This document shows positions 22,997-31,188 of a stretch of 64,000 nucleotides of DNA, in pieces. How positions within the stretch are numbered: the stretch's first letter is position 1; every line of letters begins with the position of its first letter. Position numbers and translations under genes: made by a program. Source of the stretch: an uncultured Clostridia bacterium (GTDB lineage: Bacteria > Bacillota > Clostridia > Oscillospirales > Oscillospiraceae); contig CALCRH010000036.1 in assembly GCA_937894515.1 (NCBI GenBank), positions 1 to 64,000 on the forward strand. The letters are read 5' to 3'. The notes beneath the pieces were generated by a model. That model was not told where the DNA came from. It searched no databases and saw nothing but the letters and a program-made list of their open reading frames with translations.

Positions 22997-23025
22997 AGTA
23001 TACACGATAAGGAGAGAATTGACAA
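22997..23025 (-). promoter_or_regulatory. Promoter of the SGNH gene
   Basis: On the minus strand TTGTCA (23025-23020) and TATACT (23002-22997) are 17 bp apart, about 88 bases before the start codon. Confidence 0.65.
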
Positions 23026-23064
23026 GAAAAATGTGACAGATCCGCCGATGGGAATCTATGGAAG

Positions 23065-23094
23065 CGAGCAGCCCGATGAGAAACGGGCTGCTCG
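23065..23094 (-). terminator. Hairpin after mnmA
   Basis: A perfect 11-bp stem (CGAGCAGCCCG with CGGGCTGCTCG) lies 15 bases past the mnmA stop. The minus-strand side lacks a clear T-run, so termination is uncertain. Confidence 0.5.
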
Positions 23095-23108
23095 TTTGAA
23101 GCACATTT

Positions 23109-24131
23109 TTATTCGATCGTACCGCCGCCCAGTACCACGTCGTCATCGTACAGCACCACCGCCTGTCCGGCAGTAATCGCCCGCTGAGGCGTGTCGAAAT
23201 CTATCCGAATGCGGTTATCGCTCAAGGGTGTAACGGTGCAAGGTGTGTCTGTTTGGCTGTAACGGGTCTTGGCGCTGCAGCGGAAAGAGCCATTCGGTGT
23301 GCCCATGATCCAGTTCATCCCGGCGGCAGTCAGGGCTGTGCTGTATAAAGAGGCATCGTTACCCAGCGTAATGGTGTTGTCTGCGGCGTTTTTCTTCAGG
23401 ACATAGACATGCCGCCCCAGAGAGATCCCCAGACCGCTGCCCTGTCCGATGGTGTAACAGGGCAGACCCCGATGCTGTCCCAAAACCCTGCCGCTCTCAT
23501 CAATAAAACTGCCCGGCTCCAATTTGACACCGCGCTGCTGCAAAAACGCCACATAATCGCCGTCCGGAATAAAGCAGATATCCTGGCTGTCAGACCGATC
23601 CGCGCTTTTAAGACCTGCACGCCGGGCAATTTCCCGGATAGCGGGCTTGTCATATTCCCCCACCGGCAGCAGCAGATGCTGTAATTGATGCTGGGTCAGT
23701 TGGTAGAGAAAATAGCTTTGATCCTTGCGCCGATCTGCACCCCGCAGCAGACGGTAAATGCCGTTTGCACAGTCTACCCGGGCGTAGTGCCCGGTGGCGA
23801 TATAGCTGTAACCCAGCGCAAATGCCCGGTCGAGAAAGGCGCCGAACTTCAAGGCGTGATTGCAGAAGATACAGGGATTGGGCGTCCGACCGGCGCAGTA
23901 TTCGGAAACAAAAGGCTCCTGTACTTCGGCACAGAAGCGTTCCCGTTCGTCAAAAACAAAGAAATCCATACCGAGATGGGCGGCAATGGCCCGCGCTGCC
24001 GCAGGTTCGCTTTCCCCGCAGAGCGCTAAGGTGGCGCCGTCACAAGAATACCCTGCATGTTGCAGCAATACGGCAGCGGCAGAGCTGTCTACGCCGCCGG
24101 AAAGAGCCACCAATATGCGATTTTTCTCCAT
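23109..24131 (-). CDS. mnmA: tRNA 2-thiouridylase MnmA
   Basis: The 340-residue enzyme puts sulfur on U34 of Lys, Glu and Gln tRNAs. The PP-loop motif is ALSGGVDSSAAA near residue 10; the catalytic cysteines lie in TPNPCIFCN and SQDICFIPDGDY; IATGHYARV and RKDQSYFLYQL are also diagnostic. I prefer the ATG at 24131, giving MEKNRILVALSGG; 24140 is also possible, since GGGAAG lies only two bases from it and 11 from 24131. The gene follows the kinase-like gene on the same strand, with a hairpin between. Confidence 0.92.
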   Translation of the reverse strand: MEKNRILVALSGGVDSSAAAVLLQHAGYSCDGATLALCGESEPAAARAIAAHLGMDFFVFDERERFCAEVQEPFVSEYCAGRTPNPCIFCNHALKFGAFLDRAFALGYSYIATGHYARVDCANGIYRLLRGADRRKDQSYFLYQLTQHQLQHLLLPVGEYDKPAIREIARRAGLKSADRSDSQDICFIPDGDYVAFLQQRGVKLEPGSFIDESGRVLGQHRGLPCYTIGQGSGLGISLGRHVYVLKKNAADNTITLGNDASLYSTALTAAGMNWIMGTPNGSFRCSAKTRYSQTDTPCTVTPLSDNRIRIDFDTPQRAITAGQAVVLYDDDVVLGGGTIE

Positions 24132-24200
24132 ATCATCCATCACTTCCCGTATCAAAATCCCGAAGGGACACATACTTGATATGCGGCATACAGAAAATTA

Positions 24201-24218
24201 CCCCGACAAAGGTCGGGG
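24201..24218 (-). terminator. Hairpin between the kinase-like gene and mnmA
   Basis: CCCCGAC (24201-24207) pairs with GTCGGGG (24212-24218). Read on the minus strand it is followed by TAATTTTC, a weak T-run, just past the kinase-like stop codon. Confidence 0.6.
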
Positions 24219-24221
24219 CAA

Positions 24222-25043
24222 TTAAAGATCCAACGCTTCCGGGGTAAATGCGGTGTAGGGCAGACCGTCACTCAGCTCCACCAGCACGTGGGAAAAGCCG
24301 CCCTCAAAATCCACCGGCACATCGTGTACGGCATCGTTTCGTACCGTGCTATCCGGCAGCGACACGGTCACGGTGGTGCCGCAGCCCTCTTGAGAGGTCA
24401 AAAGAAGCCGTCCGCCGTGGCCCTCTGCAATCCGGCGGCAAAGGGGCAGTCCCAGCCCCAGGCCATAGGCGGCGGGGTCATTTTCTGCCCGGTTCAGCCA
24501 GCGGTCAAACACGGTTTCCATCTGCCGGGCGGAAATACCGCAGCCCGTATCGGCAACGGTCAAAAAGAGCTGATCGCCTGCGGTTTTCAAGGTGACCGTT
24601 ACTGTGCCGCCGGCAGGGGTAAATTTCAAGGCATTATTCAACAGGTTCCACACCAGACGCTCCATATATTCCTTGTGCAGCGCAGCAATGTGATAGGCCA
24701 GCGCACAGTCATAGCGCAGGGCGACACCCTTTTCGGCGAAAAGACCCTCCGCCTGCAGGCACAGATTGCCCAGCCACGCCACCACATCCACGTTTTCCTT
24801 ATGAAAGGGGGTGTTTTCCAAAAGCTGTGGGGCAAAGTCCAGGTTATTGACCAGACGAAGCATCCGGAAATAGCTCTGCTGTAAAACAGAACCGGCACGC
24901 TGTCCGCTCTGGGTCTCGTCGGTGTGGGCAGCCAGCTGCTGCGCGCTTAAGGCCAGGTTGTTCAGCGGCATGCGGAGCTGCTGCGCCACCCGGGGCAAGA
25001 CCTGTCCCAAGAGGTACAACTCTTCTTTTGACCATTCTTTCAC
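24222..25043 (-). CDS. Histidine-kinase-like ATPase lacking the phospho-acceptor histidine
   Basis: The protein has 273 residues, with no signal peptide or membrane segment. The dimerisation helix reads PRVAQQLRMPLNNLAL where HisKA kinases have S-H-E-L-R-T-P-L, so the acceptor His is Gln. The ATPase domain is intact: NLLNNALKFTP (N box), VADTGCGIS (G1), YGLGLGLPLCRRIAEGHGG (G2), GCGTTVTVSL. A 45-residue C-terminal tail of unknown type follows. No response regulator is adjacent. It may serve as a pseudo-kinase partner or phosphatase-like regulator rather than a classical sensor. Confidence 0.75.
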   Translation of the reverse strand: MKEWSKEELYLLGQVLPRVAQQLRMPLNNLALSAQQLAAHTDETQSGQRAGSVLQQSYFRMLRLVNNLDFAPQLLENTPFHKENVDVVAWLGNLCLQAEGLFAEKGVALRYDCALAYHIAALHKEYMERLVWNLLNNALKFTPAGGTVTVTLKTAGDQLFLTVADTGCGISARQMETVFDRWLNRAENDPAAYGLGLGLPLCRRIAEGHGGRLLLTSQEGCGTTVTVSLPDSTVRNDAVHDVPVDFEGGFSHVLVELSDGLPYTAFTPEALDL

Positions 25044-25197
25044 CGTCTTGCCCTCCTCTCCTGCTGACAGCTTTTCGCGGCGGCCGTCCTGCTAATCCAG
25101 GAAAGTACCGCCTGCTTTTCCACATCATACCAAACACCGTATAAAAAAACAAGAAGTTTGTCGATTTTGGTCGAGATAAAAAATTTTTGGAAACCCC

Positions 25198-25226
25198 TTG
25201 CAATTTTCCCGAAAACTGCATATAAT
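25198..25226 (+). promoter_or_regulatory. Promoter of gapA
   Basis: TTGCAA (25198-25203) and TATAAT (25221-25226) have a 17-bp spacer. The expected start point is near 25233, at the first base of the candidate GntR site. Confidence 0.75.
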
Positions 25227-25232
25227 CTTAAA

Positions 25233-25246
25233 TGTACCATACGTTT
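25233..25246. promoter_or_regulatory. Candidate GntR operator at gapA
   Basis: TGTACCATACGTTT is the exact reverse complement of 26531-26544, just upstream of the GntR gene. Its place over the transcription start suggests repression. Confidence 0.6.
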
Positions 25247-25277
25247 GATATATTCCATTAGAGAGGATGTTTTGATT

Positions 25278-26288
25278 ATGAGCATTAAAATTGGTATCAA
25301 TGGTTTTGGCCGTATCGGCCGCATGGTTTTCCGCAACAGCCTGCATCACCCGGAAGTGGAGATCGTTGGCATCAACGACCTGTGCTCCCCCGATTATCTG
25401 GCCTATCTGCTGAAGTACGACACCATGCACTGCAAGTTTGACGGCGACATCAGCTATGATGAAAGCCATATCATTGTCAACGGCAAGGCGATCCCCTGCT
25501 TCTGCGAGAAGGATCCCGCCAATCTAGGCTGGGGCAAGGTCGGCGCTGAGATCGTCTGCGAGTGCACCGGCACCATGCTGACCAAGGAAGCTGCCGGCGG
25601 CCACATCAAGGCCGGCGCCAAGCACGTCATCATGGGCGCTCCCGCCAAGGACGATACCCCGCTGTTTGTCTGCGGCGTGAATCTGGATAAGTACACCCCC
25701 GACATGACCTTCGTGTCCAACGCCTCCTGCACCACCAACTGCCTGGCTCCCATTGCCAAGGTTCTGAACGACAAGTTCGGTATTGAGAGCGGCCTGATGA
25801 CCACCGTCCACTCCGTGACCCCCACCCAGAAGATCCTGGACGGCGTGTCTTTGAAGGACTGGCGCGGCGGCCGTGCCGCCTGCGGCAACATCATCCCCAG
25901 CTCCACCGGTGCCGCCAAGGCTGTGGGCAAGGTCCTGCCCGATCTGAACGGCAAGCTGACCGGCATGTCCATGCGCGTTCCCACCCTGGACGTGTCCGTG
26001 GTGGATCTGACCGCCAACCTGAAAAACCCTGCCACCTATGAGGAGATCTGCAAGGCCATGAAGGAAGCCTCCGAGGGTGAGCTGAAGGGCGTTCTGGGTT
26101 ACACCGATGAGGACGTTGTTTCCTCCGATTTCCTGAGCGATACCCGCACCTCCATCTTCGATGCCAAGGCTGGCATTGCCCTGAACGACAAGTTCGTCAA
26201 GGTCGTGTCCTGGTACGACAACGAGTTCGGCTATTCCGACAAGATGCTCTGCCTGGCTGAGCATATGTACCATGTGGATCACAAGTAA
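25278..26288 (+). CDS. gapA: Glyceraldehyde-3-phosphate dehydrogenase
   Basis: This 336-residue glycolytic enzyme oxidises glyceraldehyde 3-phosphate to 1,3-bisphosphoglycerate with NAD. It has the Rossmann start IGINGFGRIGRMVFR, the catalytic SNASCTTNCLAP with Cys at residue 151, and the late WYDNEFGYSDKML. The codon use is strongly biased, as expected for a highly expressed gene. The start at 25278 gives the usual N-terminus. It is monocistronic, with its own promoter and terminator; no pgk or tpi follows. A 14-bp site shared with the GntR gene downstream lies at its transcription start. Confidence 0.96.
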   Translation: MSIKIGINGFGRIGRMVFRNSLHHPEVEIVGINDLCSPDYLAYLLKYDTMHCKFDGDISYDESHIIVNGKAIPCFCEKDPANLGWGKVGAEIVCECTGTMLTKEAAGGHIKAGAKHVIMGAPAKDDTPLFVCGVNLDKYTPDMTFVSNASCTTNCLAPIAKVLNDKFGIESGLMTTVHSVTPTQKILDGVSLKDWRGGRAACGNIIPSSTGAAKAVGKVLPDLNGKLTGMSMRVPTLDVSVVDLTANLKNPATYEEICKAMKEASEGELKGVLGYTDEDVVSSDFLSDTRTSIFDAKAGIALNDKFVKVVSWYDNEFGYSDKMLCLAEHMYHVDHK

Positions 26289-26343
26289 AAAATAGGCAAT
26301 CGCAAGAGTGCTTGTTTTCCTATTTTCCTTCTTTTTTGTTCCA

Positions 26344-26375
26344 GAACAAGAGCCGCCTTTTGGCGGCTCTTGTTC
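26344..26375 (+). terminator. Terminator of gapA
   Basis: A perfect 14-bp stem (26344-26357 with 26362-26375) with loop TTTT ends in TTGTTC. It lies 55 bases past the stop. Confidence 0.8.
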
Positions 26376-26530
26376 TATTCAAAATGGAAATGGGCGGAAC
26401 GGGTTTGACCGTTCTCCCTGCAAGGCAAGAAAAGCCGTCCGCCGCTACAAAGGGTCAAAAGCGGTGCGTCTGTAAGGTGCACGGGATAAAATATTTTTCC
26501 GCAGGCAGAAAAAAGACTACCATTATTCCA

Positions 26531-26544
26531 AAACGTATGGTACA
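26531..26544. promoter_or_regulatory. Candidate GntR operator at its own promoter
   Basis: AAACGTATGGTACA overlaps a possible -10 box TACAAT (26541-26546); no good -35 box is visible. GGTACAA recurs in the next few bases (GGTACAACC from 26549). Confidence 0.55.
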
Positions 26545-26578
26545 ATAGGTACAACCTGAAGAGAAAAGGAAAGTTCCC

Positions 26579-27361
26579 ATGGAAAACAATCCGATTTTAA
26601 ACCAAAAACTATCCTTAAGCAGCGAGATCCCTCTGTATACCCAGCTGGTGGGGATCATCAAACGGAATATTTCTGCCGGCAGTCTGAAGGTCGGCGATCT
26701 TCTGCCCAGCGAGGCAGAGCTGTGCCGGGCACTGGAGATCAGCCGCAATACCGTCCGCCAGGCCATCGGCGCGTTGGAGGATGAGGGTCTGGTGGTGCGA
26801 AAACGGGGACGCGGCACCTATGTGTCCGATCCCAGTGCCAATCGCCGGGGTGTTCCCTATTCCTTTACCACGGAGGTCACCTCTCTGGGCAAATCCCCCA
26901 GCAGTACCCTGATCGACTTCCATATCACCACGCCGCCGCCGGCGGTCTGCGAAACCATGGAGCTGCAGGTGGGGACGCTGATGTACTGCTTTACCCGCAT
27001 TCGCAATGTGGACGGCAGACCTCTGATTTTGGAAAAAAGCTATTATCCGCAGTATATCTATCCCAACCTGACCCGGGAGCTGCTGCAGACCCACAGCTTT
27101 TATAGCCTTTTGTACCATGTGGGCATTATTCCCGCCTCGGCAGATGAGAGCTATGCCGCCGTGACGCTGGGCAGAGAAGAAGCGGAGCATCTGGGTGTAG
27201 AGCCCGGCAGCTGTGCCTTTTACCACCAGCGCCGTACCCGTACGGAGGACGGCCGTATTTATGAGTACACCTGCAGCTATATCCGGGGTGACCGAGTCCT
27301 GCTGGACGTTCATATGCAGAAAAACGGTATGCGCTTTGTGCGTACCATTGACGAAAAATAA
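26579..27361 (+). CDS. GntR-family regulator, HutC type with UTRA domain
   Basis: This 260-residue regulator has an N-terminal winged helix (PLYTQLVGIIKRNISAGSLKVGDLLPSEAELC, then EISRNTVRQAIGALEDEGLVVRKRGRGTYV) and a UTRA ligand-binding domain from about residue 100 (LMYCFTRIRNVDGRPLILEKSYYP). HutC-type proteins sense sugar phosphates, amino acids or similar small molecules. It follows gapA on the same strand, and the same 14-bp site lies upstream of both genes in opposite orientation, so control of gapA and of itself is likely. AAAAGGAAAG precedes the ATG. Confidence 0.85.
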   Translation: MENNPILNQKLSLSSEIPLYTQLVGIIKRNISAGSLKVGDLLPSEAELCRALEISRNTVRQAIGALEDEGLVVRKRGRGTYVSDPSANRRGVPYSFTTEVTSLGKSPSSTLIDFHITTPPPAVCETMELQVGTLMYCFTRIRNVDGRPLILEKSYYPQYIYPNLTRELLQTHSFYSLLYHVGIIPASADESYAAVTLGREEAEHLGVEPGSCAFYHQRRTRTEDGRIYEYTCSYIRGDRVLLDVHMQKNGMRFVRTIDEK

Positions 27362-27376
27362 GGCGGAAAGCAGACG

Positions 27377-27417
27377 GAACAAAAAAGAAACGCCGGTGGG
27401 CGTTTCTTTTTTTGTTC
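27377..27417 (+). terminator. Terminator of the GntR gene
   Basis: A stem with core GAAACGCC/GGCGTTTC, loop GGTG and flanking A-run and T-run spans 27377-27417, 15 bases past the stop. Confidence 0.85.
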
Positions 27418-27440
27418 ACAAATAATTAAAATGCCGGCTA

Positions 27441-27469
27441 TTGACAAGATAAGGAGCCGGTGGTAAACT
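27441..27469 (+). promoter_or_regulatory. Promoter of the hrcA-dnaK operon
   Basis: TTGACA (27441-27446) and TAAACT (27464-27469) are 17 bp apart, directly upstream of the CIRCE element. Confidence 0.75.
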
Positions 27470-27473
27470 GCGT

Positions 27474-27500
27474 TTAGCACTCAAGAGAAAAGAGTGCTAA
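27474..27500. promoter_or_regulatory. CIRCE operator
   Basis: TTAGCACTC, nine bases, GAGTGCTAA: a perfect match to the HrcA-binding consensus, placed over the transcription start of the operon. HrcA represses from this site until heat stress titrates GroEL. Confidence 0.97.
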
Positions 27501-27514
27501 AACGGAGATTTGGT

Positions 27515-28567
27515 ATGGAATTGACCGAAAGGAAAAAACAAATACTGAAGATCGTAGTGGAGAGCTATATTGCCACGGCAGAACCGTTGGGATCCAAGAC
27601 CATCGCCGAGGCCATGCCCGGCAAGATCAGTTCGGCTACCGTTCGCAATGAGCTGGCGGACTTAAGCGAGATGGGCTATCTGGAACAGCCCCACACCTCT
27701 GCCGGCCGGATCCCCTCTGCTTCTGGCTATCGCCTGTATGTCAACGAATTGATGGAGCAGCGCAGCCTTTCCCCGGAGGAACAGGAAAAGATCACCAGCT
27801 CCCTGCGGGGCGAATTGAAGCAGAGCGAGCAGGTCATCGCCAAGGCCGGCCAGATGGTGCAGCGGTTTGTGGACTACCCCACCTATACGGTGGCGGGTCA
27901 CCGCAGTGCGCTGACGGTGCGGCGTTTTGAGCTGATCGGTGTGGACAAAGGCAGTTTTATTGCTGTGGTCATGCTGTCCGACAGCCGGGTAAAAAGCCAG
28001 CTCCTGTCGCTGGAACTGCCGATTGAGGCAGAAAAGCTGCCGGATATGAGCCACTTGCTGAATACCCACTTTACCGGGATCGACACCGGGAAGATGAACG
28101 GCAAGCTGATGAGCCTTTCCGAACAGGTGAGCCCGGAGTGGTTTTTGCTGCTGAACAAAGTGGTGGAATACGCCGGCGGTCTTTTACAGGACGAGCAGGA
28201 GACCAAGGTGTTCACCAGCGGCGCCAGTCAACTGCTGAACTTCCCAGAATTCCGGGACATTGATAAGGCGCAGGGGCTGATGAGCTTCATGGTGGACAAC
28301 AAGGAAAATCTGCCGGTGCCCGCCGATGACGCCCAGATGCAGATTCTGATCGGGCCGGAGAACGTCAGCGATGCCCTCAAGGAGAGCAGCGTGGTGATGG
28401 CGTCCTATGACATCGGGGACGGCATGCGGGGTCTCATCGGCGTAGTAGGTCCTACCCGCATGGACTACGCCACTGTGGCGGCACGACTGAGCTATTTTGC
28501 CGAGAGCCTGACCAAAATGTTCGGCAAACGGGAATTACCATTTGAGGAGGAAACACAGAACAAATGA
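27515..28567 (+). CDS. hrcA: Heat-inducible transcription repressor HrcA
   Basis: This 350-residue repressor binds CIRCE and shuts off class I heat-shock genes. The N-terminal winged helix reads TERKKQILKIVVESYIATAEP, SSATVRNELADLSEMGYLEQPHTSAGRIPS, the family hallmark; the C-terminal GAF-like part ends in GVVGPTRMDYATVAARLSYFAESLTK. I start at 27515, where CGGAGA is six bases upstream and the usual MELTERKK begins; the reading frame extends farther upstream into CIRCE. The gene overlaps grpE by four bases and is the first gene of the operon. Confidence 0.95.
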   Translation: MELTERKKQILKIVVESYIATAEPLGSKTIAEAMPGKISSATVRNELADLSEMGYLEQPHTSAGRIPSASGYRLYVNELMEQRSLSPEEQEKITSSLRGELKQSEQVIAKAGQMVQRFVDYPTYTVAGHRSALTVRRFELIGVDKGSFIAVVMLSDSRVKSQLLSLELPIEAEKLPDMSHLLNTHFTGIDTGKMNGKLMSLSEQVSPEWFLLLNKVVEYAGGLLQDEQETKVFTSGASQLLNFPEFRDIDKAQGLMSFMVDNKENLPVPADDAQMQILIGPENVSDALKESSVVMASYDIGDGMRGLIGVVGPTRMDYATVAARLSYFAESLTKMFGKRELPFEEETQNK

Positions 28568-29118
28568 GCGAAAAGAAAAAGAAGGACGAAGTAAAGGAAG
28601 AAGTCAAAGCGGAAACTCCCGTGGAAGAGACCCCAGAAGAAACGGTGGAAGAAACGGTTACCGTAAGCCGCGAGCAGATGGAGCAGATGGAGCAGCTGGC
28701 CAAGCTGGTCTCCGAAAATAACGACAAGTATCTGCGCCTGGCGGCAGAATACGACAACTATCGCAAACGCACCACCAAGGAAAAAGAGGGCATCTACACC
28801 GATGCCAAAGTGGACACCATCAAACCGTTTCTGGATATATACGACAATCTTCTGCGGGGTATTGCCCAGTTTGAAGAGGCCGACAGCCACAAACAGGGCA
28901 TGGAGCTGATCGCCAAGCAGTTTATGACAGTTTTGGAGAAGCTGGGCGTCAGCGAGATCGAAGCGGAGGGTCAGCCCTTTGATCCGGAAAAGCACAACGC
29001 CGTGATGCACGTGGAGGACGAAAACGTTGGGGAAAACACCATCGTGGAAGTATTCCAGAAGGGCTTCACGCTGAACGACAAGGTCATTCGTTTTGCCATG
29101 GTAAAGGTGGCAAATTGA
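28564..29118 (+). CDS. grpE: Nucleotide exchange factor GrpE
   Basis: The 184-residue protein has a charged, Glu/Lys-rich N-terminal coiled coil (residues 1-75) and the GrpE head: YLRLAAEYDNYRKRTTKEKEG, then FLDIYDNLLRG and GQPFDPEKHNAVMHVEDENVGENTIVEVFQKGF. It releases ADP from DnaK. Its ATG overlaps the hrcA stop, implying coupled translation, and dnaK follows after 47 bases. Confidence 0.95.
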   Translation: MSEKKKKDEVKEEVKAETPVEETPEETVEETVTVSREQMEQMEQLAKLVSENNDKYLRLAAEYDNYRKRTTKEKEGIYTDAKVDTIKPFLDIYDNLLRGIAQFEEADSHKQGMELIAKQFMTVLEKLGVSEIEAEGQPFDPEKHNAVMHVEDENVGENTIVEVFQKGFTLNDKVIRFAMVKVAN

Positions 29119-29165
29119 CATAGGTTACAAACAAAATTTATATAATCATTTAGGAGGCAATCATT

Positions 29166-31025
29166 ATGTCTAAAGTTATCGGTATCGATCTGGGTACTAC
29201 CAATTCCTGCGTGGCCGTGATGGAAGGCGGCGAGGCCGTTGTTATCGCCAACGCCGAGGGCAACCGCACCACCCCGTCCGTGGTGGCGTTCTCCAAGACC
29301 GGCGAGCGTATGGTGGGCCAGGTAGCCAAGCGTCAGGCCATCACCAACCCTGACCGCACCATCTCCTCCATCAAGCGCGAGATGGGCAGCGATTATAAAG
29401 TTTCCATTGATGACAAGAAGTACACCCCTCAGGAGATCAGCGCTATGGTGCTGCAGAAGCTGAAAGCAGACGCCGAGGCCTATCTGGGCAGTACCGTCAC
29501 CGAGGCGGTCATCACTGTGCCCGCTTACTTCACCGATGCCCAGCGTCAGGCTACCAAGGACGCCGGCAAGATCGCGGGTCTGGACGTTAAGCGCATCATC
29601 AACGAGCCTACTGCCGCAGCACTTGCCTACGGTGTGGATAAGGAACAGGCACAGAAGATCATGGTCTACGACCTGGGCGGCGGTACCTTCGATGTGTCCA
29701 TTCTGGAGATCGACGACGGCGTCATCGAGGTGCTGGCCACCGCCGGTAACAACCGTCTGGGCGGCGATGACTTCGATGAGTGCGTCATGAAGTATCTGGT
29801 TTCCGAGTTTAAGAAAGCTGAGGGTATCGACCTCTCCGGCGATAAGGTTGCCATGCAGCGCCTGAAAGAGGCTGCTGAAAAGGCCAAAATTGAGCTTAGC
29901 GGCGTGATGTCCTCCAACGTGAACCTGCCCTATATCACCGCTGACGCCACCGGCCCCAAGCATCTGGACGTTACCATTTCCCGCGCCAAGTTCAACGAGC
30001 TGACCGGCCATCTGGTGGATGCCACCATGGGTCCCGTGCGTCAGGCCATGTCTGATGCAGGACTGAAGCCCAGCGACCTTTCCAAGGTGCTGATGGTGGG
30101 CGGCTCCAGCCGTATCCCTGCTGTGGTGGATGCTGTGAAAAACTTTACCGGCAGTGACCCCTTCAAGGGTATCAACCCCGATGAGTGCGTGGCTATGGGT
30201 GCTGCCCTGCAGGCCGGCGTTCTCACCGGCGATGTCAAGGGTCTGCTGTTGCTGGACGTGACCCCCCTGTCTCTGGGTATCGAGACCATGGGCGGCGTCT
30301 GCACCCGTCTGATCGAGCGCAACACCACCATTCCCGTGAAGAAAAGCCAGATCTTCTCCACTGCTGCCGACAACCAGACCTCTGTGGAGGTCAACGTGCT
30401 GCAGGGCGAGCGGGAGATGGCCGCCGCCAACAAGAGCCTGGGTCGTTTCCACCTGGACGGCATCGCACCGGCTCGCCGGGGTGTGCCCCAGATCGAGGTG
30501 ACCTTCGACATCGATGCCAACGGCATCGTGAATGTCAGCGCCAAGGACCTGGGTACCGGCAACGCCCAGCATATCACCATCACCTCCTCCTCCAACATGA
30601 GCAAGGAGGACATCGAAAAGGCCGTCAAGGAAGCTGAGCAGTTTGCCGCTGAGGACGCCAAGGTCAAGGAAAAGGTGGAAGTCCGCAACCAGGCCGACCA
30701 GATGGTCTATCAGGCCGAAAAGACTTTGGGCGAAGTGGGCGATAAGATCCCCGAGAGCGAGAAGGCACCCATTCAGGCCGGTATCGACAAGCTGAAGGAG
30801 ACCCTGAAGGGCGAGGATACCGAAGCCATTAAGGCTGCCACCGAGGAGCTGACCCAGCTGTTCTATAAAATGAGCGAGAAGCTGTATCAGCAGGCTCCCC
30901 AGGGCGGTGCCCAGGGTTGCGACCCCAACAACTGCGGTGGTGACTGCGGCAGCGCAGGCGGCGCCCAGGGCGGCGAGTACTATGACGCCGACTACAAGGT
31001 CGTAGACGAGGACGAGAATAAGTAA
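29166..31025 (+). CDS. dnaK: Molecular chaperone DnaK (Hsp70)
   Basis: The 619-residue protein opens with the ATPase motif VIGIDLGTTNSCVAVMEGG; VYDLGGGTFDVSIL and MVGGSSRIPAV complete the actin-like nucleotide fold. The substrate domain and lid follow from about residue 370, ending in a Gly/Cys/Asn-rich linker and DADYKVVDEDENK. The Cys-containing linker (GCDPNNCGGDCGS) is unusual for Hsp70. It folds and holds client proteins with GrpE and DnaJ. GGAGG lies before the ATG. A hairpin follows the gene, so dnaJ may be less expressed. Confidence 0.97.
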   Translation: MSKVIGIDLGTTNSCVAVMEGGEAVVIANAEGNRTTPSVVAFSKTGERMVGQVAKRQAITNPDRTISSIKREMGSDYKVSIDDKKYTPQEISAMVLQKLKADAEAYLGSTVTEAVITVPAYFTDAQRQATKDAGKIAGLDVKRIINEPTAAALAYGVDKEQAQKIMVYDLGGGTFDVSILEIDDGVIEVLATAGNNRLGGDDFDECVMKYLVSEFKKAEGIDLSGDKVAMQRLKEAAEKAKIELSGVMSSNVNLPYITADATGPKHLDVTISRAKFNELTGHLVDATMGPVRQAMSDAGLKPSDLSKVLMVGGSSRIPAVVDAVKNFTGSDPFKGINPDECVAMGAALQAGVLTGDVKGLLLLDVTPLSLGIETMGGVCTRLIERNTTIPVKKSQIFSTAADNQTSVEVNVLQGEREMAAANKSLGRFHLDGIAPARRGVPQIEVTFDIDANGIVNVSAKDLGTGNAQHITITSSSNMSKEDIEKAVKEAEQFAAEDAKVKEKVEVRNQADQMVYQAEKTLGEVGDKIPESEKAPIQAGIDKLKETLKGEDTEAIKAATEELTQLFYKMSEKLYQQAPQGGAQGCDPNNCGGDCGSAGGAQGGEYYDADYKVVDEDENK

Positions 31026-31030
31026 GAAAA

Positions 31031-31077
31031 AACATCACAAATAAGGGAGAGGAACACCTCTCCCTGTTTGTGGTGTT
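31031..31077 (+). terminator. Hairpin after dnaK
   Basis: AACATCACAAA pairs with TTTGTGGTGTT (one G-U) outside AGGGAGAGG/CCTCTCCCT. It is probably a partial terminator between dnaK and dnaJ. Confidence 0.65.
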
Positions 31078-31082
31078 ATGAG

Positions 31083-31176
31083 AAGTGAAAAGTGAAGAAT
31101 GAAGAATGAAAAATAATTGCCGAAATTTATTTTGACAACCCTGCAATTTTTCATTTTTCATTTTTAATTCTTCATT
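31083..31176. repeat. AT-rich dispersed palindromic repeat, copy 1
   Basis: Strings of GAAGAATGAA and GTGAAAA on the left are mirrored by TTTTTCATTTTTCA and TTCTTCATTT on the right. A related copy lies at 38958-39028 between miaB and mutS. Both end just before the next gene's ribosome-binding site. Confidence 0.6.
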
Positions 31177-31188
31177 TGGAGAAAGCGT

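Noticed and set aside
28971..30572. 533-residue open frame on the minus strand opposite dnaK
   Set aside because: Long antisense frames over dnaK are a known by-product of its strong codon bias; the product has repetitive Gly/His-rich composition, no motif and no ribosome-binding site.
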